DNA from: Mytilus galloprovincialis
Taxonomy: Eukaryota; Mollusca; Bivalvia; Mytilida; Mytilidae
Direction of reading: 5' to 3'
NCBI RefSeq assembly: GCF_965363235.1
Contig: NC_134841.1
Span: 39,213,440-39,277,439, forward strand
DNA: 64,000 nt
Shown here: positions 23,385 through 35,390 of the stretch, one piece after another
Position numbering within the stretch: the first letter of the stretch is position 1
Layout of the letters: every line of letters begins with the position of its first letter
The notes under the pieces: generated by a model
What the model was told of the DNA's origin: nothing
Database searches by the model: none
The model's input: only the letters and a program-made list of their open reading frames with translations
Program-made: the position numbers and the translations under genes

Positions 23385-23990
23385 TATATTTTATGATAGT
23401 ATGGTACTAAACCCCTAACGGGAGGGATTGTGCCTGATATTCATATGATGAAGACATAATCTTTCACTCAGTTTAATTGAGGTCAAGAGCTGGCATGTCA
23501 GTTAACTGCTAGTAGTCTGTTGTTATTTATGTATTATTGTCATTTTATTTATTTTACTTTGTTACATCTTTTGACATCGGACTTCTCTTGAAATGAATTT
23601 TAATGTGCGTATTGTTATGCGTTTACTTTTCTACTTTGGCTAGAGGTATAGGGGGAGATCTCATCAACATGTTTAACCCCGCCGCAATTTTGCACCTGTC
23701 CCAACTCATGAGCCTCTGGCCTTTGTTAGTCTTTTTGATTTTTAATTTTAGTTTCTTGTGTATAATTCGGAGTTTAGTATGACGTCCATTATCACTGTAC
23801 TGGTATACATATTTGTTAGGGGCCAGCTGAAAGACACATACGGGTGCGGGAATTCTCGCTACATTGAAGACCCATTGGTGGCCTTCTGCTGTTGTCTGCT
23901 CTGTGGTCGGGTTGTTGTCGCTTTGACACATTCACCATTTCCTTTCTCAATTTTATTATTATGTATATCTTTCCATGATGTAATGCCCAT
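23385..23990 (+). repeat. Dispersed repeat ending GCTTTGACACATTCACCATT
   Basis: It contains TGTTTAACCCCGCCGCAATT, TCATGAGCCTCTGGCCTTTG, GACCCATTGGTGGCCTTCTG and TTGTTGTCGCTTTGACACAT. I recognise these phrases from memory as a common bivalve interspersed repeat. The 102-codon minus-strand frame over it (23623-23931) is not taken as a gene. Class uncertain. Confidence 0.45.
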
Positions 23991-24599
23991 TTTATCTGGT
24001 TCTCTTAATCATCAGTAGAATTGTAACGTTGACACGCGACGTTGTTTCTCTAAGTTAACGCTGTGTTCTGCTATATAAGAACTAGGTATTTAAAGAATTC
24101 TATTCACTCAAATTTCTTGGTCAATTTATAGCAACAAAAATCTTTTTTTTTGTGGAAAAATTGGAAACGGTTCACAAAAGAAATGACGACTCGTGTCGAT
24201 ACATGTGTTTTTCTTTGTCTCATCATGCCAAGTTAAATCAGTCACTTTGTTGAAAGATAACTAATGCAACCAATGGTAATCGGTCATTTTGATACTTTCT
24301 TGATATACTTGGTAGTAGATCACGAATGCTACTCATTAATCATCTACGGAAAACTAAAATTAAATCAATGTATACGTATTAGTTGTGAGTGATTACCATC
24401 TAGCTCTAGTCTAGTGTTACAAATCCTTTATGGGTGGATTTTACATATATAAATTAAATCGTATACTAAAAAAGCAAAATGAGGTTGTTTAATTTGATGT
24501 ATGCCTTTTTATGCTTCTTTGTTTTTTGTTTTTATAGTGATAGAGATGATAGCACAATATTGACCGCTGAACCTCTATTTTTGACATTTTTACCTATTC

Positions 24600-24850
24600 T
24601 GTCTGTTTGTTTTGTTCAAGCATCGTTGTCAACATAATGGAATTTAATGCATACAAGTGATAGTTTTAGCAAGCTATAAAACCAGGTTTAATCCACCATT
24701 GTCTACAAAAGACAATGCCTGTACCAAGTCAGGAATATGACAATTGTTATCCGTTCGTTTGATGTGTTTGAGCTGTCGATTTTGCCATATAATTAGGGAC
24801 TTTCCTTTTTGAATTCTCCTCGGAGTTCGGTATGTTTTTTTAATTTTACT
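24600..24850 (+). repeat. PLE-tail repeat, copy 4
   Basis: TCGTTGTCAACATAATGGAA, GCTATAAAACCAGGTTTAAT, GTACCAAGTCAGGAATATGA and CCTCGGAGTTCGGTATG follow in the family order. The upstream text TCTGTCTGTTTTGTTCAAGC matches that before the 14.34-kb copy, so this copy includes more of the tail. Confidence 0.55.
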
Positions 24851-27143
24851 TTATACTTTATTAATCTAGTACTTATTTTTTTTTAAAGGACCTATTTTTA
24901 TTTTTAATATTAAAGACTGTTAATGTAAGGATAAATCTACATTTTCTAATATCGCGGGTGATTTGAATTGTGAATATAAACAATAAAATAGACGAGTATA
25001 GAGTTTTCGGGTATCTAATTTAACTAAATTCTATAAGCAGACAAATTTTAAATTCCCTGATCTATCCCCTTGATAATTGATTTAAATGAAAGGATAACAA
25101 TTGATAGGAAGTACTATGCAATTGTAAACGTAGTCGAGTTGGGGACAAATTGTAATTTGTACAAAAAGTGCTTGTTCAAATAACAATTTGTACAAAATTT
25201 TACCAAAATTCACCAATAACTTGTGCAATTATTTACATGTTATATAAAGTATGGATTTTGTGAATTGTGGCATTGGTATTGGCACAAAATCTTTTGTTTT
25301 TGAATTAACATTTTGAAAAGTTACGCCCCCTTTTACATTTACATGAAAGAAACTCCTGACCGCTAGCTTTTGAACGCCTTTTAAATGATTGACATAGCAA
25401 AAGTTGAATGTCATGAACCGTTGCTTCTTATAAAGATGTGTTTTTAGCAACTTCAATTAGATCTCTTGGCAAATATCGTGTTAAAATTCAATGCAGTACC
25501 CCAATTCTCCAGATCAATAATTACACCTTACATTGACTAAGGTATTTCGAGGATCAGTTTAGTCATAATCCACCACAGCAAGTTAATCTCCGTTTCGTTT
25601 TCTTGGTTCGATGTTTCGCTCAGATCTGTTGGCCAGACTGCACACGCTTCCTGGCACGTATGATTGGTGTTGCAACATTAGTGTTACCCTGATTGTCATC
25701 AGGCCAATTTCTATTATACTACCATGATATTTACAAAGCATCTAATATATTGTGTCTTTGTGATGTTCTGATAAGTTAATAATTTGGATAAACCTTCATT
25801 ATAAGAAGCTTCTTACCATTAAATTTCAAATCAAATGATTTATAACCACTTGAACACGTGCATATGAGAAACTTGTTTATCTTTTCTTCGTCTTTCTGTC
25901 AGTATCACGGATTTGTCAGTTTATCTCCGACTTTTTAATGCCTATTTAGTATCATCTGCGTCTTTTTGATTATTTAAATAATTGCAAATATTTCGACACA
26001 TCAAATTTAGGAATGTTTTACAGATTACATTGTTAGTACTAAAAGGTTGAACACTCAGATGATGATACTTTGTAAGTTTTTGTTATATATATTTATAATT
26101 TAGTTAGATTCCGGACCATTTATAGCATACATACCTGACTAATGAAATAAGAATGAGGCCCTTTTAATTCTCTCTCAAGTACTATTGATGCTTTATGTTA
26201 TTTTGGTGTCCAACCTGCTGCTTACATGTTTACATTGTATTATTACCTTTCCAGCACGTTTCATATAAGAATATGACCAGAACAGTAATTAAAGATACCT
26301 TGACACCAACCCAGGCTTGTACTTAAAGTTTTAACAAATGAACTTCTTGTGATGGGTTTTTCAGCATGCTGAGAAATTATTGACTATAATACTTTATTAA
26401 TGAGGCACATTTTGAAACAAAGGATAAATGTACATCGATCATCTTAGAAACTAATCTATTTAATGTAATTGTTGATGATTTGTTGTTAGTGATGCTAATT
26501 TGTCTCCTTAGAAACAAAGAAAGCGAATTGATTTGAAAGTGCAAACTTATACATGTAACATTTATAAAAACTTATATCTAGGGATCATGTTATTATAGTT
26601 TTTGGATAAAGGTTGCATGAAATGCAATTAAAGTCCTATGTTACTGACTTGATATCTAAATTTTCCATGTTTAAACACTACTTTTGAGATACACACCATA
26701 AAGTGCAATTAAAAAAATTTATATAAAATTTTATACATTCCATCCATGAACATTTCCAGTACAATTATCAATTAAATAAATACTCAGATATTCATGTCAC
26801 AAAATGATGTTATACTTGTTAAGAAAATAACATAACTTTTGCTAGGGGCAGAAATCCAATTCCTGTTTTAAAAATATCAATGATGTAACTGTGAAAGTCA
26901 TCTTTGAAAATTGAAGGTATCTTCCTTTGTCCAGAATTAAATAAAACCAATGCTTTATGTTTAACTTGACACATGCAATATAGCAATATAATATTTCCCA
27001 CAGCAAATAACCAAAAGTTAGTGTGGAATAAATTCTAATATTGCACTAGTACAATAAATGTTCAAAACTAATGACGTCATCAACAACAAAATTTTAGTTT
27101 AAACTAATTTTTACTTTCAAATATTATATTGTTATACAATAAA

Positions 27144-27263
27144 AGGGTTATTGCATGAATATTGGGAAATATTGTCCCTCATAGAACATATAGTGCACTC
27201 GCAAGCTCCTGCCTATAAAATTCTACTCAGGACAATATACCCCAATATTCATGCAACAACCCT
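27144..27263. repeat. Foldback repeat, about 34-bp arms
   Basis: AGGGTTATTGCATGAATATT (from 27144) has its reverse complement ending at 27263 (AATATTCATGCAACAACCCT), with only a few mismatches over 34 bases and a 52-base loop. MITE-like; no coding content. Confidence 0.6.
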
Positions 27264-27493
27264 ATATTATTCCCATTTATCAAATAAATCAATATTTACT
27301 CTTAAGTGCTTACAAGCACTTTGATAACATACAAAACTTTGATATCTGATTGTCATCTATAAGATTTTTCAAAATAAAATGAATGGCATTCTTTAGAAAG
27401 AATTACACATATTTAGATATGCAACTTTTTCCTCTCTGAAGAAATAAATCTAATTTTATTTTATACAATGAAATATACTAGTCATTATAATTA

Positions 27494-29962
27494 GGTCTTT
27501 CCACCTTTCCGTGGAAAGACCTTTTGATTTTGTTCTGATTATTATTATTATTATTATTATTATTATTTTTGGGGGAAAGACGGCTTCAAGCAGTCAATTC
27601 TCTAATGTGGTTGGCCAAAGTTTCATGCCCTCACGTCAATCATTTTGTTTTAATAATTTGAAAACCCCCTCAAAATGTCATACTGAAATTGATGACAAGG
27701 AGAACAGATTGACTTTAAACACTTTTTTACACATTCTCCTTCTGTTTCTCGTGAAATTATCGTATATTTAGCTTCCCCTTACACTATATACGTTTCTTAT
27801 ACAGTCCGGAAAAATCAGTTTTACAAAATAATCTAAATATAATCTAACCTAGTGACGTCATTGTTGGAATGCCACACTACACAGGGATATCCTTTATTCA
27901 TTATAAAAATCATTCGCAGTATTGGTATTCAAATTTAAAATCTGTATTTGTTCAATATAAACCTAATGATGTTTTCTGTAGTGTAGATGATTCACACACC
28001 AACATGCAATGCTTTAATCTGAGGCTATAATTTGTAGGTCAACTTTCGCGGTATACATGAGATTTGGGAGAGAAACGGCAGTTTTCATTCTTTCTGTTAG
28101 TTCTGTTTTAAGAATCTTCTTCCAATTCAGGAGCACCTCATTGGATGAGTAATTATACACTTAAATCAGGCAAAGTAAATGTATCTGAACACTTAAAATG
28201 TTACATTTAGTATATGATAAGTAGTCTTCTATATAAACAAATTTTTGTGTACCAACATAATTATTGAAATGGCTAAAAAAAAAATTTTTAAAAATGTTGC
28301 TTTTTGTAGTTTATACCTATTGAGATTGGGGAGAGCAACTGCAGTTATTATTCTTGTTGTAATGTTTTTAGAATCTTTCTTCAATTCAGGAGCACCTCAA
28401 TTGATAAGTAATTATCCACTAAAATGAAAGTTAATGTATCTGAACACTAAAATGTGACATTAAGTATGTGATAAGTAGTTTTCAATTAAAAAATAATTTT
28501 GTGTACCAACAAAATTATTGTAGTGGTAAATGTTTTTCATTTTTTTTTTAATGTTGCTTTTTGTAGGTTAAAGCTATTTATTCATGAATTTTACAGATAT
28601 ATCAAAATGTGGGATCTGGGAACAAACTTCACACAGCTTATATCAATCATATTGGATTTTATAAGTACATCTACATGTATCCCTGTGATGAGAGTTGTAA
28701 CTGGGAATTTTATCAATGGAAAATTAAAATTGAATAGATATTTCAGTCCTCACTTTCTTGAGAAAAAATTAAGAAATGTTGAGAGTACTGTCACAAAAAA
28801 TTGAGAATGGTCTTAGCCTGCCGTTCAGTGGTACATACTTAAAATTCTAAAATATATTGTAGTAGTTGTTAAATTCAATTGAATTTTAGATAATTAACTC
28901 CCAACTTTAATCAAATGTTTTGATTTAGAAGGTGCAGATCTCATTGGTCCAAATTGTCTCTATGATAAATTCTTGACTAAGGAAATGAAATAACAATAAA
29001 CAACAATTAGTTTCATTATTGTCAACCTTTTTACATGTTCTAGCTGTTCTTTTGCTCATTCTTTGTATGTATACTATCAAAAGATACCCCCCCCCCCAAA
29101 AAAAATAATAGAAACAATGGCCGTCTTTTCCCTCAGGGCTCTTCAGCTCTTTGATTTTTTTTTTCTTCCGCCTAATTTTTTCTTCCTTTTTCTGATATTT
29201 CAAAAGATGTCGCTTAGATATTTGGAATATGATATCGTATAGTTTATACGCTTTAAAAATTGACAAAGGCGGAACCAAATACTTTACGTTGTAAGAGTTA
29301 TCTCCCCAAACACTGTTTTTCTTGTTCGTTATGTCTTCAGGATTTGGAGTTTAATTTTGACCGAAGCTATCCGGAGACTCCATATGAGAGTTAATCCCCC
29401 TTATGTTTTTGATATGAGTGAAATGTGTTTCTAACTGGTAAACCATAAGTGATAGAGACTTAAGGTATTTTGATTTGAAATCCTTGGTCCAAAAAAATGA
29501 AAATAAGGTCAAGGTCAAAGGTCAAGGTCATATTATAAATTTTGATTTTGGCTTATATTCGCTTAATTTCAAACACTGTATAACATATCGATAAATTATT
29601 TTTACTAAATTGTTAGTTGCGACATGTCGTTACTTATATAATTTGGTTGAACGGGTACGTAGACAATTAATGGGAATTTTCAGCCATCCTTTATTTAGAA
29701 TTACGTGTAAAGTGATATAACTCATTAACCATACATATTAACGACCTAGGATCTTTTGATTTAAGGTCCTTTGTTTGTGACCATGAAATTTAGGTCAAGG
29801 TCATAGGCTAGTTGGACGTTCTAGATTTTGACCTTTGCTTCAAATTCATATTAATACATAATAAAGCCATAAGAACTAACATTTTAAACTGATTTTTCAT
29901 ATCTGAATATCAAAATAAATCCTTAATGGTGGAAAGACCTTCAATTGTTCTCTGAACAACTG
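27494..29962. mobile_element. Possible composite non-autonomous element bounded by GGAAAGACCTT motifs
   Basis: The left end has a hairpin (GGTCTTTCCACCTTTCCGTG then GAAAGACC) followed by an ATT microsatellite at about 27540-27568. The right end, near 29928, has GGTGGAAAGACCTTCAATTG and CTGAACAACTGGTTTTTAAT. The interior holds AAGGTCAAGGTCAAAGGTCA-type text that I associate with a bivalve repeat, and a 260-bp tandem duplication. No transposase was seen. Borders are tentative. Confidence 0.4.
28058..28525 (+). repeat. Two diverged tandem units of about 262 bp
   Basis: The first unit starts near GAGATTTGGGAGAGAAACGG, the second near GAGATTGGGGAGAGCAACTG. Both contain TTCAGGAGCACCTCA, a GTATATGATAAGTAGT-type phrase and TTTGTGTACCAACA in the same order. 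Confidence 0.6.
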
Positions 29963-31620
29963 GTTTTTAATTCTTATATGATTTTTGTTTTTTTGTCTAT
30001 ATTTTTAAACTATATTTTGGATAAGAAATCATGAAACTTATAAGAATTAATTTATTGATTATATCAATATGATCAATAATACTATTTTTGAATTATTTTT
30101 AATCACATCTTCTGTTGAGAGCAATCAGCATGTCAAGATATTTTATAAATAATATCGGAGAGTAGATATGGTAAGTCTTGATTAATTTTAAAGTTTATTG
30201 AGATATTTTTTTTATTTTCATCACTCTTAAGAGATTACTTTTAGTCAATCAAGAAGAGTGCAGTCCCATTTGCAATTTACCTTGTTGTATATAGAGGCAC
30301 AGCCGTTTACATCTAAAAATAGAACCAACAGATTTCAATTATCAGAACAAGAGTCAGAACTTTCTGATGTAAGTTGAGGTTCTAAAAAATTACTGAAAAT
30401 GGACACAACTTTCATCCACACTCAATATTATTGGGAACCCAATTATATTTTTCCACAGATTCACCTGCAAGTTACCTGTCGATTTAACTTTTGTAACTTA
30501 TGTTGTCCCATCTAATAAATACAATACCTATTGTTCTCTGTTTAGTTTATTCTATGGGACCTTTATATTTCTTCCAAGAGAAATCTATCACTCACTGATA
30601 AATTTCCCTGAACAAAAAATCGAACTGTTAATGATGAAAATACATGTACAAATACTAAATAAGGACTCACAAAATTGCATATGGTGTTGTATTTATTCAA
30701 TATCAAAAATACATTTTTAATAGTTTCAATATAAAAACTGATATAAAAATTAAAAGTTGATTTCTGATCATAATTTTAATACTTTACCTATTAAAATTAG
30801 CTTTTTTTGTGTGTGTTTGACAAATAAAAACTTGAAAATTATTGTGTTTGAATTTAGGTCTTGATAAATGTATTTTATATCGAGTATCAACAAAAACATG
30901 TAAATTCATTGGAACAATACTAAAAGATTTAGTAAACGTTTTATAATTAAATTAGTGTTTATATTGAACAGATTGAAAATATATTATTGATACTGAATAA
31001 ATACAATATTACATACAGCTTATCAGAGTTTTTACAAGTATTTCTATAAAAAAGAAGATGTTTTTTTGGTCAGGTAGAAAAAATTTTAAGAATAGAGGTT
31101 AAATACCCTGGTCAAGCGCAGACGATTCTGTGGAAAATTTTCATTTGGTTTGCAATAATAAAGAAAAGTTACATTTTTTTTTACCAATTCAAGTCATGAA
31201 TTTAAAACTGTTTATCATTCACAATGCAAAGATTATCATTAATTAAAGATTAGTGAATATATAATGTCAAAAAACACAATTTTAAAGTTTTGTAAATGAT
31301 TCTGACAATTCTTTTGGTGTATTAAGGAAAGCTTGTTATTATTCCTTAATACATCCAACATTCACAAAATTCGAAGAACTTCAGCATACTTATCTATTTT
31401 ATACCACTGCTTGTGGTGTGAAAATTAGAATGTTAAATGCTCATATTTTAGTATATTTTTTCTATTTATTTTAATATATTGATTTAAATGTGATCTTGTT
31501 ATTTGTTTAATTTAAGTTTTAATGTTTATCTAAATATGTTATATTTATTTTACAAATTTATATGATTTTTTTTTTAATAAAAAGTTGATTCAGTTACTCT
31601 TAAGCTTGTCAATTTATTAT
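29963..31620. other. AT-rich, no gene seen
   Basis: No exon, tandem array or recognisable repeat was identified. Many A/T runs; all open frames are short. Confidence 0.45.
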
Positions 31621-31662
31621 TTAGGTGCGTTCCTCAATTCTTTCTGATTGGTCAATTAAGAG

Positions 31663-31822
31663 ATAACTGTATTGTATTTGAAGCTTTAAGGACGTCCATC
31701 GGTAGTTTTACTGTCGCAAATTTAGTTTACCTGGCGACGCGTAGCGGAGACAGGTAAACGGGTATTTGCGACAGTAAAACTACCGATGGACGTCCTTAAA
31801 GCTTCAAATACAATACAGTTAT
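31663..31822. repeat. Perfect 59-bp-arm hairpin
   Basis: The 59 bases 31663-31721 are exactly reverse-complemented by 31764-31822 (for example GGACGTCCATCGGTAGTTTT and AAAACTACCGATGGACGTCC). The 42-base spacer contains a further inverted pair, GTTTACCTG and CAGGTAAAC. Without any mismatch over 59 bases this is either very recent or kept perfect by its mode of spread. It is richer in GC than its surroundings. Confidence 0.9.
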
Positions 31823-31825
31823 ATA

Positions 31826-32206
31826 TATTCTAATGCAAAACAAGTTCATAATTAAAGTTCAATCATTATTTCAGTGTAAAATCTTCATTAAAGAAAATTC
31901 CGCGAAAAGATGTAATCTTCTTTGGTCCCTACACTAGGTGACGTCATAGTTATGCTTCCGGCGTCAAACATAAACACCGGGCGATTTCTGGTTTCTGTGC
32001 CGCTTCAGAATGTGATAAAATTTGATGAAAAGAAGATTTTCAGGTGCAACATGTGAGTTTTTTGGCTTATTATTGTAGAAATTACATGTCAATACATTCA
32101 GCAATTCAAAGTGTCGGCTTTCTTAGTTACAGACAAGGAGATAGAGAATTTTACGCAAACTGTCATCCAATCAGAACCATTGATACAAAATAAATGCATT
32201 AGAATA
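31826..32206. mobile_element. MITE-like element with 12-bp inverted ends
   Basis: TATTCTAATGCA at 31826-31837 is the exact reverse complement of TGCATTAGAATA at 32195-32206. The interior has no coding frame. It abuts the 59-bp hairpin, and the phrases TCTGATTGGTCAAT (31641) and ATCCAATCAGAAC (32165) face each other, so hairpin and element may be one larger unit. Confidence 0.4.
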
Positions 32207-33380
32207 AGGTTTAGTATGTTATCATGTCTTCCTAAGTGTATGTCTGTCTGACCTGTGTTCCATGAACTTGATGTTCATGTTTCATTGATTAGTTTAAGCT
32301 TTCATGAATAAGCTTGTTTCTTGGTTAATATGAATTCTCAGTGTTCATTTTTCTTACTAGTTTCAACTATTCTGTTTTAATGAGGCTTTTTCAAAACATG
32401 AAATATATACAATGGATTTCTGGTCTAATGTAAATTTTGTCCAAGAAAATTAGAATGAAATTGAAACGTTTGCCGACTAGAGTTTGAATAAAAACAAATA
32501 GCAATACTCAATTCTAATATTTGAGAATACAGATGTATTAAGATCGATCGAAAATACATCTATACGGATGATGTAAAAATAAACATAACATGTGTTTATA
32601 TTCATAACTGATATTTTTGTCATTGCCACAATTTGTCATACAATATCATTGATTTCTACTGGTACACGACATTTGTATGTTTATGTATTAATAACACTTA
32701 ATTAATTGTAGCAGATGTTGTTCTGTTTCAGAAAAAAAATGTTGAAAATTTATTGGAGATATTTTTTTTGGATGAAGTTTCAAATGATTTTCATTTACTT
32801 TTAAAAAATAGTTTTGCATCAGCTCCTTCAAAGCTGTACTTACTTTAATAACACAAGAAAGAAAAAAACAATCATAAAACAAGGAATGCAGAGATTTCAC
32901 ATGTTTTTAATGAAACCGTGTTGTCTATTATTTGAAATTGCAACATACACAAACTTTGGCAGTAGTTTTAGTCTTATTACCTTGCTGTTTAGCTTTTCCT
33001 TTGCAGTAGTTTAATTCGTCAAAGATAAATATTTAGAGATATTGATTCCAGGGTTCAGAATTTGGAAAGTACCAAAACGTGATATTTATATCAAATATTG
33101 AAAAAACATCTAAAATTCTAAAAAAAAAAAAAAAAAAATCATAAATCTCAACAAAAATAGCTAACCGAACAAATCGTGTGCTATCTTTGAAAACCAGAGA
33201 AAGGTAAAAGTAGTGTATGTGGTATTATATATTAAAAAGCATATTAAATAAATATCTGTTAACAAGATGATTTGAATATACATACTTCGACTTACAAAAA
33301 CATTTGACTTACACTCGACAAAACAAATGATCGCCTTGCCATGGATAAAGGTTATGTGTAAATTTAGAAAATTTATATTG

Positions 33381-33382
<2 letters not shown>

Positions 33383-33430
<48 letters not shown>
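33383..33430. repeat. (TA)n microsatellite
   Basis: About 22 TA units in an uninterrupted run. Confidence 0.9.
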
Positions 33431-33432
<2 letters not shown>

Positions 33433-33597
33433 TCTATAAGAATCTACCAACCAGTAAACTTAATAGGTATTAATATATATATCAACAAAATTAAATTTCA
33501 AAATGCTCTTCTTAAAGTCCTTTAATTCTCTACATTTTTCTCCAACCGGTTTCACATCTTTGTGATAATCATTATTTTCTTATATTTATGAAGACAT

Positions 33598-33829
33598 CAG
33601 TAGTATACCGCTGTTCAATAGTCAAAAATCGATTTAACTGACAAATATCCGGGTCAGAAACCAAACAAAATCCGAGAAATACACATCAACTATAGGAGGA
33701 AATCATCGAAACAACAGAATCACTGATCTGCTACGTATACAAAAACAAACACTAACATACATAAAAATTGGAAAAAAATCCGTTTAACCTGGTTTTATTA
33801 GTATAATTGTTAAAACAATCAAGGACCAA
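33598..33829 (+). repeat. Diverged copy of the 'GTATACCGCTGTTCAA' dispersed repeat
   Basis: CAGTAGTATACCGCTGTTCA, then CCAAACAAAATCCGAGAAAT and GGAGGAAATCATCGAAACAA; the same order as at 5.64 and 43.42 kb but clearly diverged. Confidence 0.5.
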
Positions 33830-34805
33830 AAGTCGTGTCCTAACTAGAAATTGACAAACCTGAATGAGATATAACGAGTCCAGAACCAATCCTATATATA
33901 CCAATACATATTCTTAGTATTTGTCTTTATTTCATAATCTATTTTGTTCAATTCAATATTTTATCATAAATATTTGTTATTTTTTAAGGTGTTTCGGTTA
34001 AGGTTTAACTACCAAGGCTTTTCCTCATCAGGTATCCCAAGCCTCTAACTAATAAAATAATCAGTTTCAAAGTAAAGTTCAAAGCATCCATACGCATAGA
34101 ATTTAAAAATTCTGCATACCGGGATACTAATGAATGAGATATAACGAGTCCAGAACCAATCCTATATATACCAATACATATTCTTAGTATTTGACTTTAT
34201 TTCATAATCTATTTTGTTCAATTCAATATTTTATCATAAATATTTGTTGTTTCCCGGTATGCAGAATTTTTAAATTCTATGCGTATGGATGCTTTGAACT
34301 TTACTTTGAAACTGATTATTTTATTAGTTAGAGGCTTGGGATACCTGATGAGGAAAAGCCTTGGTAGTTATAACTTAACCGAAACACCTTAAAAAAACAA
34401 CAAATATTTATGATAAAATATTGAATTGAACAAAATAGATTATGAAATAAAGTCAAATACTAAGAATATGTATTGGTATATATAGGATTGGTTCTGGACT
34501 CGTTATATCTCATTCGGTATGCAGAATTTTTAAATTCTATGCGTATGGATGCTTTGAACTTTACTTTGAAACTGATTATTTTATTAGTTAGAGGCTTGGG
34601 ATACCTGATGAGGAAAAGCCTTGGTAGTTAAACCTTAACCGAAACACCTTAAAAAACAACAAATATTTATGATAAAATATTGAATTGAACAAAATAGATT
34701 ATGAAATAAAGTCAAATACTAAGAATATGTATTGGTATATATAGGATTGGTTCTGGACTCGTTATATCTCATTCAAGTCGTGTCCTAACTAGAAATTGAC
34801 AAACC
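33830..34805. mobile_element. Palindromic four-unit foldback element flanked by 31-bp direct repeats
   Basis: A unit of about 255 bp occurs forward (about 33862-34118), as a partial forward copy (about 34132-34250), then twice in reverse (about 34256-34516 and 34517-34774). The copies are almost identical. AAGTCGTGTCCTAACTAGAA plus 11 further identical bases lies at both ends (33830-33860 and 34775-34805), as expected for a duplicated target. In the reverse units, CTGATGAGG is followed 27 bases later by CGAAAC, a loose hammerhead-like arrangement without a good stem II. Confidence 0.7.
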
Positions 34806-35154
34806 ATTTCTCTAGATTCATTCGACGTTCATTAATTATCATTTATCATAAAAGAATACATCATTACAAAACACTTGTTAACTACTTGATCTGTTGATTG
34901 GTTTTGTAATCCTCTAACCACACATTTATATGGTCTCAAAATTATAATCAATATATAAGAAAGTATTTACTGGTTTTGATGCGTAGTTTGTGTTTCAGGG
35001 AATTGGTCAAGGTTTTCGACTTGTCTTTGTGTTAATTAATTTAAAGAAGATTTTCGACTAAAATCTTTTTAATGTTTTTACCATCATTCTCTCCTTTATA
35101 AAATATATTCTTTGGAAACATTTTGATGGGGTTTATTCAACGAGCGGTGTCGAT

Positions 35155-35167
35155 CAGATGTGCATTC
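35155..35167. repeat. Target-site duplication, 3' side of the LINE
   Basis: CAGATGTGCATTC, followed by the poly(A) tail read as T on the plus strand. It matches 42200-42212, and the next two Ts extend the match to 15 bases. Confidence 0.88.
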
Positions 35168-35390
35168 TTTTTTTTTTTTTTTTTTTAACAACATTATATA
35201 TTTATTCATCAAATATGCTTGTTACATTGTTACACCAAGAAACCAAGCTTTTCTTGATGCATCCTGTAATATTCCACAGATTGCCCAGGTTAGCAATCAG
35301 CTGCTGGTATATATGTATATATTATAATAATATGTATAAATTTCTTGAAATACAATTATACAACATTTTAATACATTATGTTTTATTCTA

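Larger units (their letters stand above)
20750..27140. other. Long stretch without a recognised gene
   Basis: No exon with family motifs was found. It contains small repeats only: an 82-bp tandem duplication at 22301-22464, a TA-rich microsatellite near 23050, a dispersed repeat at about 23385-23990 and a PLE-tail copy at 24600-24850. The rest is AT-rich sequence in which I see nothing. Confidence 0.45.

Noticed and set aside
23623-23931. 102-codon open frame on the minus strand
   Set aside because: It lies in a dispersed repeat that I recognise as common in bivalves, and has no domain or splice context.
28925-29278. 117-codon minus-strand frame
   Set aside because: It contains long Lys/Glu/Ile and Gly-rich runs from A and C tracts within a repeat; no domain.
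33862-34774. CTGATGAGG...CGAAAC in the palindromic units as a hammerhead ribozyme
   Set aside because: The interval between the boxes does not form a proper stem II and no stem III partner or GTC site was found; kept only as a point to check.
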